Translations under genes and position numbers: made by a program
Shown here: in pieces, positions 16,145-24,947 of the stretch
Numbering within the stretch: position 1 is the stretch's first letter
Layout: every line of letters starts with the position of its first letter
NCBI GenBank assembly: GCA_963518845.1
Contig: CAUQKV010000001.1
Location: 62,001-126,000 of the forward strand
DNA length: 64,000 nt
Source of the DNA: JABCPE02 sp963518845
Lineage (GTDB): Bacteria > Bacteroidota > Bacteroidia > Flavobacteriales > Weeksellaceae
Reading direction: 5' to 3'
The notes under the pieces: generated by a model
Seen by the model: the letters and a program-made list of their open reading frames with translations, nothing else
What the model was told of the DNA's origin: nothing
Database searches by the model: none

Positions 16145-16867
16145 TTGACAATTACGCAGTTCATAAACGATAAAATAAATTACCTGCCCAAAGGTTATAT
16201 TTTCACCTATTCTGATTTTTTAACCGAAGAAAAACAGAATAAAGAAGCTATTATCAAAGCCTTAAACCGAATGGCTAAGTCTGGAAAAATAGAAAAACTC
16301 TCCAAAGGAAAATTCTACAAACCTGAGATTACCCGTTTTGGTAAACTAAATCCCAATAATTATCAAATTGTTAAAGACCTGCTTGTAGACAATGGAAAAA
16401 CAATAGGTTACCTCACAGGATTAAGTATTTACAATGAATTAGGATTTACGACACAGATTAGTAATAGTATTCAAATTGGAAAAAATAACATCCGTTCACC
16501 TTTTAAAAGAGGTATATTTAATATTTCTATGGTACAGCAAAAAAACACGATTAACAAAGAAAATATACCTTATCTTCAGCTTCTTGATATATTAAGATTT
16601 ATTAAAAACATTCCTGATACGACACCCGAAAAAGTCATTGTCAGGCTAATAGAAATTTTCAAAGACTTTCAAGAGAAAGATTTTAAAATAATGATAAGAT
16701 TATCAATGAAATACCCAGCATCAACAAGAGCGATTTTAGGAGCGATTTTAGAAAAAATGAATATTGACACAGATGATTTAAAAACCTCGCTAAATCCCAT
16801 CTCTACATACGAAATTCAGGGTATTGAAAACATTCTGCCTAACGCCAAAAACTGGAACATCAAATGA
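16145..16867 (+). CDS. AbiEi-type antitoxin of a type IV toxin-antitoxin system (DUF6088-like)
   Basis: The 240-aa product has an N-terminal winged-helix region (FINDKINYLPKGYIFTYSDF, then KALNRMAKSGKIEKLSKGKFY) typical of the AbiEi/DUF6088 antitoxins, and a C-terminal antitoxin domain (IGYLTGLSIYNELGFTTQIS). The start is a TTG; no ATG exists in frame before residue 43, which lies inside the winged helix. The stop overlaps the toxin start by 4 nt (ATGA). In known AbiE systems this protein antagonises the toxin without stable binding and represses the operon. Base composition is more AT-rich than purB or mnmE, as for the rest of this half of the island. Confidence 0.85.
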   Translation: MTITQFINDKINYLPKGYIFTYSDFLTEEKQNKEAIIKALNRMAKSGKIEKLSKGKFYKPEITRFGKLNPNNYQIVKDLLVDNGKTIGYLTGLSIYNELGFTTQISNSIQIGKNNIRSPFKRGIFNISMVQQKNTINKENIPYLQLLDILRFIKNIPDTTPEKVIVRLIEIFKDFQEKDFKIMIRLSMKYPASTRAILGAILEKMNIDTDDLKTSLNPISTYEIQGIENILPNAKNWNIK

Positions 16868-17823
16868 AACTACACGAAGATAAAAAACAATTCCAAGAAG
16901 CGGTAAGATTTACAGCTCAGCAAATGGGAATATTAGATATTTATGTAGAAAAAGATTATTGGGTTTGTTATGCTTTGAAACAGATTTTTAACAGTCCTGT
17001 AGCTGAATATTCTATTTTCAAAGGCGGTACAGCTCTTTCAAAATGCCATAAGGTCATTGAACGATTTTCAGAGGACATAGACCTTGTTGTAATAAAATCT
17101 AATGAAGAAACTCCCAATCAGCTCAAGAATAAAATCAAAAAAATATCTGAAGTAGTAAATGAGGTTTTGCCTGAAATCCAAATCAGCGGAGTGACACAAA
17201 AAATGGGAATGAATAGGAAAACCGCACATTCTTATTCTCGAAACTTTGAGGGCAGTTTTGGGCAAATTAGAGATGTTATTATTGTAGAAGCTTCTTGGCT
17301 CGGGTATTTTGAACCAAATGAAAAACGCCAAATCAGAACTTTTATTACAGAAATGATGGAACAAAACCATCAACAAGAAATGATAAAAGAATTCTGTTTA
17401 GAACCATTTGATGTTTCGGTTCTTAATCCTAAACGCACTTTTTGTGAGAAAATCATGAGTCTTGTCCGTTTCTCTTATACCGAAAATCCAATACAAGATT
17501 TAAGAAGTAAAATAAGACATATCTATGATTTACACCAATTATTGAAAAACGAAGAAATCATAACATTCTTTGAAAGCAGTGATTTCCCTGAAATGCTGGA
17601 AAAAGTAAGAAAAGATGATGTTTTAAGCTACAAAAACAATAACAACTGGCTTTCTCAACCACTGAAAAACGCTTTGATTTTCAAAAATTTAGAAGAGGTT
17701 TGGGAAGAATTATCAAATACTTACAATACAGATTTTAAACATCTAGTTTATGGTAGCTTACCAAAAGAAGAGAATGTTTTAGATACTTTGAGAAAAATAA
17801 AAACAAGGATAGAAAATGATTGA
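16864..17823 (+). CDS. AbiEii/AbiGii-type nucleotidyltransferase toxin
   Basis: The 319-aa product is a nucleotidyltransferase-fold toxin. The motif FKGGTALSKCHKVIERFSED is followed directly by IDLVV, giving the GG(T)(x)S...DxD core (Gly-Gly-Thr-Ala-Leu-Ser and Ser-Glu-Asp-Ile-Asp). Later family motifs are CEKIMSLVRFSY and RHIYDLHQLL. Related AbiEii toxins transfer nucleotides to cellular targets (tRNA for some MenT relatives) and cause reversible growth arrest or abortive infection. It is translationally coupled to the antitoxin and overlaps the next gene by 8 nt. The catalytic residues look intact. Confidence 0.9.
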   Translation: MKLHEDKKQFQEAVRFTAQQMGILDIYVEKDYWVCYALKQIFNSPVAEYSIFKGGTALSKCHKVIERFSEDIDLVVIKSNEETPNQLKNKIKKISEVVNEVLPEIQISGVTQKMGMNRKTAHSYSRNFEGSFGQIRDVIIVEASWLGYFEPNEKRQIRTFITEMMEQNHQQEMIKEFCLEPFDVSVLNPKRTFCEKIMSLVRFSYTENPIQDLRSKIRHIYDLHQLLKNEEIITFFESSDFPEMLEKVRKDDVLSYKNNNNWLSQPLKNALIFKNLEEVWEELSNTYNTDFKHLVYGSLPKEENVLDTLRKIKTRIEND

Positions 17824-18712
17824 AAATATAGAATACAGCAGTATGATTATTACTTCTTTATATGATTTAGATGAAATGGTTAAACAATTTATACCATGGG
17901 GAAACCAAGAACCTAAAGCAAAAAGAATCTATTTTACTATTACCAATGATGAAGGTGAATTATGTATAAGTAAAGAAGAGTATGAAAAAAATAAAGAGAA
18001 TGAGGGATATTTTCACACATCTTTAAATTATAATGAATTTGATACTTTTTTTGATAAAGAAGTTTGGGAGAATGATTTTTACCACTATCTCTATAGTTTC
18101 AGACCACCCATTGAAGACCTCATCGCTAAATCTTTTTTAGACACTATAAAAACCCTTGAAGAACATAAAGCAAAGGTTTTATGTATAGATTTTATTAACA
18201 AAATTAATGATTCTAATGCTTTTTTGAATGACATATTAGAGGATGGTGATTGGAAACAAAATAGCAATGAATTTCAAAAATTCGCAGCCTCTCATTTTTT
18301 AGAGTTTAATAAATCTCTTTACCCCAATATTAAAAGAATTATTACGAATATTTTTCCTGAACTCTTGGAAAACACTGTCACTATTGAATTTTTATCTGAA
18401 AATACAAATCAACCTTATTGTAAAAATATTTTCAGAAATAAAGAAGCAGAAGATTGGTTTTATTCTATGTTAGAAGAGTTTAATGTAAATAATGGAGAAC
18501 GAGGTTTTGGGGCTGTGATTGGTGGTATTTTTAGAAATAGTAATTGTAAGAATCATATATTAAAAAGTCATTTAAAACAAAAAGAATACATCCAATATCT
18601 TAATGAGAGATTTAATAAAACCATGAATCTCACAAACATTTCTAATTCTAATAACTATTCAAATGATATAGAAAAATTTATTCAATTACACATCTCTTCT
18701 TCACCCGAATAA
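17816..18712 (+). CDS. Unknown protein encoded in the abiE operon (298 aa)
   Basis: Not recognised. It starts inside the end of the AbiEii gene (8-nt overlap), so it is translated from the same message. The 298-aa product is soluble and AT-rich in codon use. The N-terminal part has FTITNDEGELCISKEEY. A middle helical region carries FRPPIEDLIAKSFLDTIKTL. The most motif-like part is C-terminal: AEDWFYSMLEEFNVNNGERG, then FGAVIGGIFRNSNCKNHIL and LKQKEYIQYLNERFN. That end resembles, from memory only, conserved ends of mobile-element cargo proteins in Bacteroidota. It could be an accessory to the toxin-antitoxin pair or an unrelated passenger. Confidence 0.7.
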   Translation: MIENIEYSSMIITSLYDLDEMVKQFIPWGNQEPKAKRIYFTITNDEGELCISKEEYEKNKENEGYFHTSLNYNEFDTFFDKEVWENDFYHYLYSFRPPIEDLIAKSFLDTIKTLEEHKAKVLCIDFINKINDSNAFLNDILEDGDWKQNSNEFQKFAASHFLEFNKSLYPNIKRIITNIFPELLENTVTIEFLSENTNQPYCKNIFRNKEAEDWFYSMLEEFNVNNGERGFGAVIGGIFRNSNCKNHILKSHLKQKEYIQYLNERFNKTMNLTNISNSNNYSNDIEKFIQLHISSSPE

Positions 18713-18752
18713 ATTAGAATAAATCCGAATTTTCACCGAATAAAGAAGCCAA

Positions 18753-18760
18753 TATATTTG
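18753..18760 (+). promoter_or_regulatory. -7 box TATATTTG of the HTH gene
   Basis: An exact TAnnTTTG, 24 nt before the ATG at 18785. It rules out the TTG at 18758 as a start, since that codon lies inside the box. Just upstream, TTCACCCGAATAAA (18700-18713) recurs as TTCACCGAATAAA (18732-18744), possibly operator repeats. Confidence 0.5.
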
Positions 18761-18784
18761 CCTCATAGTTTTAATATCATAATT

Positions 18785-19072
18785 ATGGAAACAAATATGT
18801 TAATCCAAATAAGCCCTGAGCAACTATCAGAGATTATAATTTCAGGCATTAGAGAAGAACTACAAAAGTTCCAGTCGGTTTCGGGAGAAAAGTCTAATAA
18901 CAAAGACTTGATGACACGCAAAGAGGTATGTGATTACCTGCAGTGTTCGCAAACAAGTCTTTGGGATTGGACAAGAAAAGGAAAAATCATTGCTACAAAA
19001 GTAGGTAAGAAAAAAGTATTATACAGAAAAAATGATGTAGATACATTTCTCAATGACCATGTTTCAGCATAG
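18785..19072 (+). CDS. Excisionase-like helix-turn-helix protein (HTH_17 type)
   Basis: The 95-aa product has a short N-terminal helix (ISPEQLSEIIISGIREEL) and then the MerR/Xis-type DNA-binding domain: LMTRKEVCDYLQCSQTSLWD, WTRKGKIIATKVGKKKVLYR and KNDVDTFLN. Proteins of this type act as recombination-directionality factors or regulators on integrative elements of Bacteroidota, commonly beside a replication or mobilisation gene, as here. The ATG at 18785 was chosen over an upstream TTG because of the promoter box. No integrase gene is found in the window. Confidence 0.8.
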   Translation: METNMLIQISPEQLSEIIISGIREELQKFQSVSGEKSNNKDLMTRKEVCDYLQCSQTSLWDWTRKGKIIATKVGKKKVLYRKNDVDTFLNDHVSA

Positions 19073-19094
19073 CTTTTCACTATCAAAATTCTTA

Positions 19095-19144
19095 GGATAA
19101 ACAGCTCAAGGCAATGAGGTGCACATCTTTGCCCTGACTTATCC
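19095..19144 (+). other. Long imperfect hairpin between the HTH and replication genes
   Basis: GGATAA (19095-19100) pairs with TTATCC (19139-19144), and inside it GGCAA (19110-19114) pairs with TTGCC (19129-19133). It sits in the 168-nt gap before the replication-protein gene. It could be an attenuator, the terminator of the HTH gene, or an origin-type structure used by the replication protein. There is no T-run on the plus strand, which argues against a simple terminator. Confidence 0.4.
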
Positions 19145-19240
19145 AAAATCCCAAAATTTATTTTTTATGAAAACATTGATTATGTGTTATTTAAATATGA
19201 CACAAGGAAGTTTATTTATTAATCTCAAAAAACTTAATAT

Positions 19241-20170
19241 ATGCAAGATAATATTAGAATTTATTTTACAGAAAAAGTAAAATTCGAACAAATTATAAAG
19301 AAGAATCATGAATTTAATTGTACCATTAACAGCAATGACATTAAAAATGACAGGCTTGAGCACTCTATTTATCCTATTGTAGGACAAATCGGAACGCTAA
19401 CTTATGTAATTACTCAAAATGGAGCATACATAGAAAATTCCTTACACAAGTATCACAATTCAAATACAATAGGACAAGACATCAACTACAATGACTTCTC
19501 ATATTGTGAGATAACTCAAGCATTAAATAACTTGCAAAACCAAATCCCTGAATATGATTTTATCAATACAAAAATCACTTCTTTAGAATTTGGATTTAAC
19601 TTAAAATTAGAGCGGTCAGTTCAAGAAATCATTAAAAATAATATTCTTCTATGGAATTTTAAACCTCATTATTTCTTTCAAGATAACAAAGGTTTTCTGA
19701 TGAAAAAGTTCAAAATGAGTAATAGTACATTTAAGATTTATGACAAAGGTGCCCAGAATAATTTGGATTATCCCTTGCTTAGAATTGAGATAAAATACAA
19801 TCATAAACAACTAAGAAATAAAGATTTAGGAATTATAACTTTTCTAGATTTATATAATCCTAAAAAACTACAATCCCTATTTCTAAATTTCCTCAAAAGA
19901 TTTGATCAATTAATCATCGTGGATAATCGTTTTACCTCAAATTTATCAAAAACAGAAAAAGAATATTTGGGTAATCAGTTAGAATATACTTACTGGAACA
20001 GAAATTTTGGTTCTGACAGTACCAAAAATAGACACAAGAAAAAGTTCCGTGAGTTCATTCGAGACAATGATCTAATGACTACTTTTCACTATCTTAAACA
20101 AAAAATTACAGATAAATACCACGAGCTTTTTAAAGATTGTGAAGGTACACCTATCAACACATCAGATTAG
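19241..20170 (+). CDS. Filamentous-phage/plasmid-type replication initiation protein (II/X-like)
   Basis: The 309-aa product has a segment typical of gene II/X-like replication proteins: ITSLEFGFNLKLER (about residues 107-120), FKIYDKGAQNN and LLRIEIKYNHKQL (about 167-190), then a C-terminal basic helix TKNRHKKKFREF. Such proteins nick DNA to start rolling-circle replication of filamentous phages and small mobile elements. The family call is from motif layout only; a clear HUH motif was not located, so it is tentative. It is AT-rich and ends with a strong terminator. Confidence 0.55.
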   Translation: MQDNIRIYFTEKVKFEQIIKKNHEFNCTINSNDIKNDRLEHSIYPIVGQIGTLTYVITQNGAYIENSLHKYHNSNTIGQDINYNDFSYCEITQALNNLQNQIPEYDFINTKITSLEFGFNLKLERSVQEIIKNNILLWNFKPHYFFQDNKGFLMKKFKMSNSTFKIYDKGAQNNLDYPLLRIEIKYNHKQLRNKDLGIITFLDLYNPKKLQSLFLNFLKRFDQLIIVDNRFTSNLSKTEKEYLGNQLEYTYWNRNFGSDSTKNRHKKKFREFIRDNDLMTTFHYLKQKITDKYHELFKDCEGTPINTSD

Positions 20171-20175
20171 ATATA

Positions 20176-20222
20176 ATGACAAGTTTTACTATAGTGTAGT
20201 TGGGTAAAACTTGTCATTTTTA
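20176..20222 (+). terminator. Terminator of the replication-protein gene
   Basis: A perfect 14-bp stem (20176-20189 with 20204-20217, starting ATGACAAG and ending CTTGTCAT) with a 14-nt loop is followed by a T-run, 5 nt past the stop. The remaining gap to 20407 is AT-rich and shows no gene. Confidence 0.85.
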
Positions 20223-20406
20223 TTTGAGTATTTTCATAATTTTGAAATCTCATGATCTACCATAAAAAGTTTAAATTTATTCGTAATATTTCCATTAGAA
20301 TCATGATATTAATATGCGACTAGTACTAAAAAAACATTTTAAATTCATATGGTACTTTTTTACATAGTCACACAATTATATATGACTTATAATTAGGCAA
20401 AACTTC

Positions 20407-22923
20407 TTATTCCTCTACATACTCTTTGACAGGAACTACTGTATCAAAAGCCCCTATGAATCGTAAGCCTTCATAAGTCGCTTTTCCTGTGTAGGCAAGT
20501 GAGGCATCTTCGTAATATTTAAACTTCAATACAGCGTCATTCATCATCACACTATTAAACAGTCCCAAATTTTGCAGGAGTTCAAAATCTTTTACCTCTA
20601 TCCCTGTTACTTTTTTGAAAAGCTCAGGTTCTAATTTAGTAATAACATCCCTAAGAGTCTGCTCCCTATGCTCAGACAAATACATAAAGACAGGAATTCT
20701 TGTTGCAAATTTTATCAATTTCTCCTGAATCTGCTTCCTTTTACTCTTGTATTCTTTTTCTTCTTCTGTTATTTCTTTTTTGGTTTTAGAATCCATTTCT
20801 TCTCCCGCCTCTGCAAACTCTTTCTTCGTTTTCTTTACTTTTTCAGATTTATTGATGATGGTTTCTATATCTTGGCTCAGACTTCGGAATCCTTCTATAT
20901 TTTCTAATACTTGCAAAGCCTCTTTATTACTTAAAAGTTTCTGCAAAGTAACATTGTCTACATTTACCAATAATGAGGACTCCCATCGTCTAGCTAACAG
21001 AGTAGCAGAAGTCCCGCTACTAGCAATGTCTAAGATATCCGCAGCATTTATTTCCTTCATACTACTTCCATCATACGCCAATATAGGCAGGAAACTGATA
21101 AGCTCTGCTACCTTTTCTTCTGGAGACACATTAGGATTAACATTAAGACTATGGGCATAGGATGCCACTTGTTTCAAAGCTCTATTGATACTAAAATCAA
21201 ATACATAGCATTCATTTTTAATGATTTCCTGCTGGTTTGGACTGTCTCCATTTGGATTTTTGATAACCCAAGGTGTCTGCACCCTAAAAATAGATTGGAA
21301 ATAAGTTTCTGGACTAGAAGTGTTTCTCAGCATCAAAATCCCTGACCAAGGCGGTACAGACACTCCAGTAGTCAGTTTCCCACAAGAAAGGACAATAGTC
21401 TTGGTTTTTAATGGATTACCCATAGCTTTTTTCACAGGCTTCAGTGCTTCTACACCTATTCCTGCTTCTTTTCCTGCACACACAACAATATCATAATCAT
21501 GGAAAAAATTATTCTGTGCCTTGGCTAGTAAATTCGCCATAGCACAGCAGGATGCAACATTAGGCAGGAACCAAAAAGTATGCTGTAAAATCCCCAGTAG
21601 TCGTGTATCAGAAAAAGGCATCGGTGGTTTTTTCTTACCTTGTTTTAGGTCAGACTCTATATTACCTGAAAATTGTCCACGGATAAGGTTCAGCCATTTT
21701 TGTACCTCATCTTCATATTTGAAAACCACCTCTTTATTTTTTCCCTCGGTTGAGAAAAAAGTATTGAGGTCAAACTCATCAAACTCTCCCTTAGAGGCTA
21801 CATTCTTTATTTCATCAGGTATCTGATAAGTCATCATGACCATTCTTGGGAGTGAAGCATATGGGTTGTTCTCGCCCTGCCATTCTGCCTTAGCTTTTTG
21901 CTCATCAGAATAAGTCCAGTTATAGATTTGTTCCTCTATAAATTCTCCCCCAGCGATGGCACGAAACGGAGTTCCTGAAAGATAAAGATAATGCTTGGTA
22001 GTGATAGGTAATAGACCTTCATCAAAATAGCTAAAATCCTCCGTTTTACCAGATTCTTCGGCTTCTAGCTCTCTTATTTCTTGTTCTATTTCCTCTATTT
22101 CTTCCTTTTCTTCTTTGTCAAAAAGGTCTTTGGATTTGTCTCGCCATGCACCAAAATGGTATTCATCAAAAATCACACAGTCCCAGTCCTCCTTATGCAC
22201 CCATTCGTTTTTAGATTTTATTCCACCTGTTTTTTTATCCTCTCCCAGATGGTCTTGGAAAGAGTCAAAATATACAAAAGGCTTTGTTCTGTCTATATCT
22301 TTTACGCTGAGGTCTTCCTCTCGGTTAGAGACAAACTGCCAATTCTCAAAATCTATATGAGTCTGCAAATCCTCCCGCCATGCACTGAGGACAGCAGGTT
22401 TAAAGGTAAGCACCAGTATTTTTGTCCAGCCCATTTTTAGAGCCAGCTGATAAGCAGCAAAGGTTTTCCCAAAACGCATTTTAGCATTCCAAAGAAAGTG
22501 AGGAATAACACCTTCTTCTTTCACAGAATTAAAATACCAAGCAGTCTTCTCCACAGCCTCTTCCTGCTCAGGTCTCATACCAAAACTCTGACTACGGTTT
22601 TCTGTATTTCTGATGCCTTTTTTCTCTTCTAAAATTACTGCTTGCAGGTCTTCTATGGAACATCGGAACCACTCTCCAGCCTCACGGATAAAGCCTTTCT
22701 GCTCCAGTCTTTTGTGGAGTTCATGGTCAGTAAAGTAAGTACCATCCTCTCTGGTAGCGATTTCCTCTAAAACAATTTCCCAAGTCTGGCGGGGTGTTTT
22801 TATAGGATATTGTTCTTTTACACGCTCTGCTGCGGTCTTGGTGGTGTAGCCTACTTTTAGCATATCAGGGTAGCTTTCATCTGTGTAGGCATATATTCTG
22901 GGGATGTTATTCTGTGTGAACAT
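20407..22923 (-). CDS. GIY-YIG (T5orf172-like) nuclease-SF2 helicase fusion, restriction subunit
   Basis: The 838-aa product has two parts. Residues 1-95 are a GIY-YIG/T5orf172-like nuclease: IYAYTDES (10-17), LKVGYTTKTAAERV (22-35) and the acidic-aromatic EWF (84-86). Residues about 110-560 are a complete superfamily-2 helicase: motif I MRFGKT (149-154), motif II DEYH (253-256), motif III SGTP (316-319) and motifs V/VI GVSVP and SIFRVQTP. A charged coiled coil (about 690-730) precedes the C-terminus. With the two methylases upstream it forms an R-M-like set in which this would be the cleavage/translocation subunit. Which DNA it recognises is unknown. Confidence 0.8.
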   Translation of the reverse strand: MFTQNNIPRIYAYTDESYPDMLKVGYTTKTAAERVKEQYPIKTPRQTWEIVLEEIATREDGTYFTDHELHKRLEQKGFIREAGEWFRCSIEDLQAVILEEKKGIRNTENRSQSFGMRPEQEEAVEKTAWYFNSVKEEGVIPHFLWNAKMRFGKTFAAYQLALKMGWTKILVLTFKPAVLSAWREDLQTHIDFENWQFVSNREEDLSVKDIDRTKPFVYFDSFQDHLGEDKKTGGIKSKNEWVHKEDWDCVIFDEYHFGAWRDKSKDLFDKEEKEEIEEIEQEIRELEAEESGKTEDFSYFDEGLLPITTKHYLYLSGTPFRAIAGGEFIEEQIYNWTYSDEQKAKAEWQGENNPYASLPRMVMMTYQIPDEIKNVASKGEFDEFDLNTFFSTEGKNKEVVFKYEDEVQKWLNLIRGQFSGNIESDLKQGKKKPPMPFSDTRLLGILQHTFWFLPNVASCCAMANLLAKAQNNFFHDYDIVVCAGKEAGIGVEALKPVKKAMGNPLKTKTIVLSCGKLTTGVSVPPWSGILMLRNTSSPETYFQSIFRVQTPWVIKNPNGDSPNQQEIIKNECYVFDFSINRALKQVASYAHSLNVNPNVSPEEKVAELISFLPILAYDGSSMKEINAADILDIASSGTSATLLARRWESSLLVNVDNVTLQKLLSNKEALQVLENIEGFRSLSQDIETIINKSEKVKKTKKEFAEAGEEMDSKTKKEITEEEKEYKSKRKQIQEKLIKFATRIPVFMYLSEHREQTLRDVITKLEPELFKKVTGIEVKDFELLQNLGLFNSVMMNDAVLKFKYYEDASLAYTGKATYEGLRFIGAFDTVVPVKEYVEE

Positions 22924-23034
22924 TATTAAGTAGTTTAATTTCTATATTCTTTTAAAGTTTTTAATATTTTACATTAGGGTTTTGACTATTTACAGCTCTA
23001 TTTTGTATTTACACCTCATCAATGGTAAGTAATT

Positions 23035-23331
23035 TTACATGGTTTCTAATTTCTTAATAAGTCTTTTTTTTATATCATAAACATCTGTCGATACAGGTAA
23101 TTCACTCATCCAAAGATTTATATCATTATCTGAACGCTTTTCGTTAAAAATAAAATCTCTTAAATTCATACTTATATAATTTCTAGCAGAAAGTTGTTCT
23201 TTATAATACTCATCTTTTGCCTCTGTTTTCTTTTTTCCAGTAAAACTTTGTACGCTTCTATGATAATGGTTTAATTTTTTTTCAAATTCTTTTAATATTT
23301 TTATATGCTTTTCTATTTCTTCTCTTTCCAT
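23035..23331 (-). CDS. Small helical protein inside the R-M-like operon (98 aa)
   Basis: Not recognised. The 98-aa product is basic, helical and cytoplasmic: IEKHIKILKEFEKKLNHYHR, then FTGKKKTEAKDEYYKEQLSA, and a C-terminal DIKKRLIKKLETM. It lies 20 nt downstream of the large methylase and 111 nt upstream of the helicase gene on the same strand, so it is probably part of the same transcript. It could be a regulatory, specificity-accessory or immunity protein. Confidence 0.65.
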   Translation of the reverse strand: MEREEIEKHIKILKEFEKKLNHYHRSVQSFTGKKKTEAKDEYYKEQLSARNYISMNLRDFIFNEKRSDNDINLWMSELPVSTDVYDIKKRLIKKLETM

Positions 23332-23351
23332 ATTTCTTTATTATTATAAAG

Positions 23352-24935
23352 TTACTCTTCTTCTTTTCTTTCTTCTACTAAACTTTCTATATAAGTAATT
23401 TCTTCTTCTGTTAAACCATATTTTTTATAAAGTTCTTCATCTGTCCATTCTTTGGTAAAATCCTGTAAAGGGACAAACTGATACACTCCTCGAGGTCCGT
23501 TTTGGGTTTTCTTTTTAATAGAAACTAAATATCTAAAAAAACGAGTTTTGATGTATGAAATAATACCAAAACACTCTTCTTTGGTAAAGTGATGTTCTTT
23601 AGGATTATAACCTATCACCAAATATGTCTGTGAACATACTGAATTAGGTTCTCCATAAAAAGGATGTCCTAAAACTTGGGTAAGAGAGCCATTAGCTGCA
23701 GGAATAAATACTTTATGCAAGTCTTTAGTTTCTCTATTTTTAGGGATTTGGTTGATATTAATCCAGCCAAATTCCATCCCGTCTTTTAGCAGTGTTTTAT
23801 TAGGATAGTATTTGATGTTATAGTCTTGATTGGGGGTATTCGTAAAACCGTCCCAGCTAGAAGTAAGCCATTGTTTATTGGTGAAAAAATCCTTTGGGCT
23901 AATTAAGGAGGAAAAATTGTCTCCATTGTTCATATAATCCTGATGAACTTCTGATATTTTCTTTAATATATCATTGGCTACACCATCCCTGATGACAATA
24001 CCTGAATTATTTTTATCTAATGTTTCAAATCTATAAGAGAATGGTTTATCTGCACTTTCATATAGATAATAGTGACACTCTCCATTGTAATCTCTGTCCC
24101 ATAAGAAATAATTGACCCCACCCATAGGAGGTGTTCCAGAGAAAATACCTTTAGCATCCAAAAAATCATGTATGATTCTAAACTTATTAGAACTTAGCAT
24201 TTTATCTATCCATTCATCAGATATCCCCTCTGTACTCCTTGTCATCCAACGGCTTGGAACAATCATACAAATATATTTAGGGCTGATTTTGATAGCTTGG
24301 TCAATAAAGAGATGATAAATAGCTTTTGAGCTATTTCCTTTTTCTTTACCATTTCCCACATTTAATTGATAAGGCGGATTTCCTATAATAACATCAAAGT
24401 TCATATTTTCATAAGGGTTTTTATCATGTATAAAGGGATAGGCATATTTAGAGAGACCTTCTCTTATTTCATCCCCAAAGTCTTTTTTATTCACACCACA
24501 GTAAGTACATTTCCCTGCTTTGTCCCATGTATGGGAGATTTCCTCAAAGAAGATATTACCATTCTCATCAGGGAATTCAGTTACAGAATGTTTACCATCA
24601 GCACGGGTAGAGCAGTAGAGACTACGGCGGCTCAGATAGGCAGTAAGCTCCGTGATGCCTATTCCATACAGCTGGTGGTGCATAATATGGTCTATGCGTT
24701 CCTGCAAGTCTGGGATTTGGCTTTCTAAACCTTTCAGCAGTCTTTTGGCTATTTCTCTCAGAAACACACCAGACTTACAGAAAGGGTCTAGGAATTTAGC
24801 TTCGGGATTGCTCCATAATTCGTTGGGTAGGGTATCCAGCATTCTATTAGCAACATCAGGAGGTGTAAAAACCTCATCGTTACTCAGATTAGCAAGACAA
24901 GTAAGCACATCGGGATTGTATTTTTGTGCATTCAT
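23352..24935 (-). CDS. Eco57I-like N6-adenine DNA methyltransferase
   Basis: The 527-aa product has motif I at residues 48-59 (FLDPFCKSGVFL, a diverged DPxxGxG) and the catalytic motif IV NPPY at 186-189 in DVIIGNPPYQL. Between them is a possible metal site CTYC (143-146). The C-terminal half (about 330-520) would hold target recognition. The N-terminal EVFTPPDVANRMLD is the usual lead-in of type II/IIG methylases. It is 12 nt downstream of the small methylase and probably modifies the sequence that the downstream helicase-nuclease attacks when unmodified. Confidence 0.85.
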   Translation of the reverse strand: MNAQKYNPDVLTCLANLSNDEVFTPPDVANRMLDTLPNELWSNPEAKFLDPFCKSGVFLREIAKRLLKGLESQIPDLQERIDHIMHHQLYGIGITELTAYLSRRSLYCSTRADGKHSVTEFPDENGNIFFEEISHTWDKAGKCTYCGVNKKDFGDEIREGLSKYAYPFIHDKNPYENMNFDVIIGNPPYQLNVGNGKEKGNSSKAIYHLFIDQAIKISPKYICMIVPSRWMTRSTEGISDEWIDKMLSSNKFRIIHDFLDAKGIFSGTPPMGGVNYFLWDRDYNGECHYYLYESADKPFSYRFETLDKNNSGIVIRDGVANDILKKISEVHQDYMNNGDNFSSLISPKDFFTNKQWLTSSWDGFTNTPNQDYNIKYYPNKTLLKDGMEFGWININQIPKNRETKDLHKVFIPAANGSLTQVLGHPFYGEPNSVCSQTYLVIGYNPKEHHFTKEECFGIISYIKTRFFRYLVSIKKKTQNGPRGVYQFVPLQDFTKEWTDEELYKKYGLTEEEITYIESLVEERKEEE

Positions 24936-24947
24936 TGTTAGAAAAGA

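Noticed and set aside
18758..18784. TTG at 18758 as start of the HTH gene
   Set aside because: The codon lies inside the TATATTTG promoter box; the ATG at 18785 is 24 nt downstream and gives the expected N-terminus.
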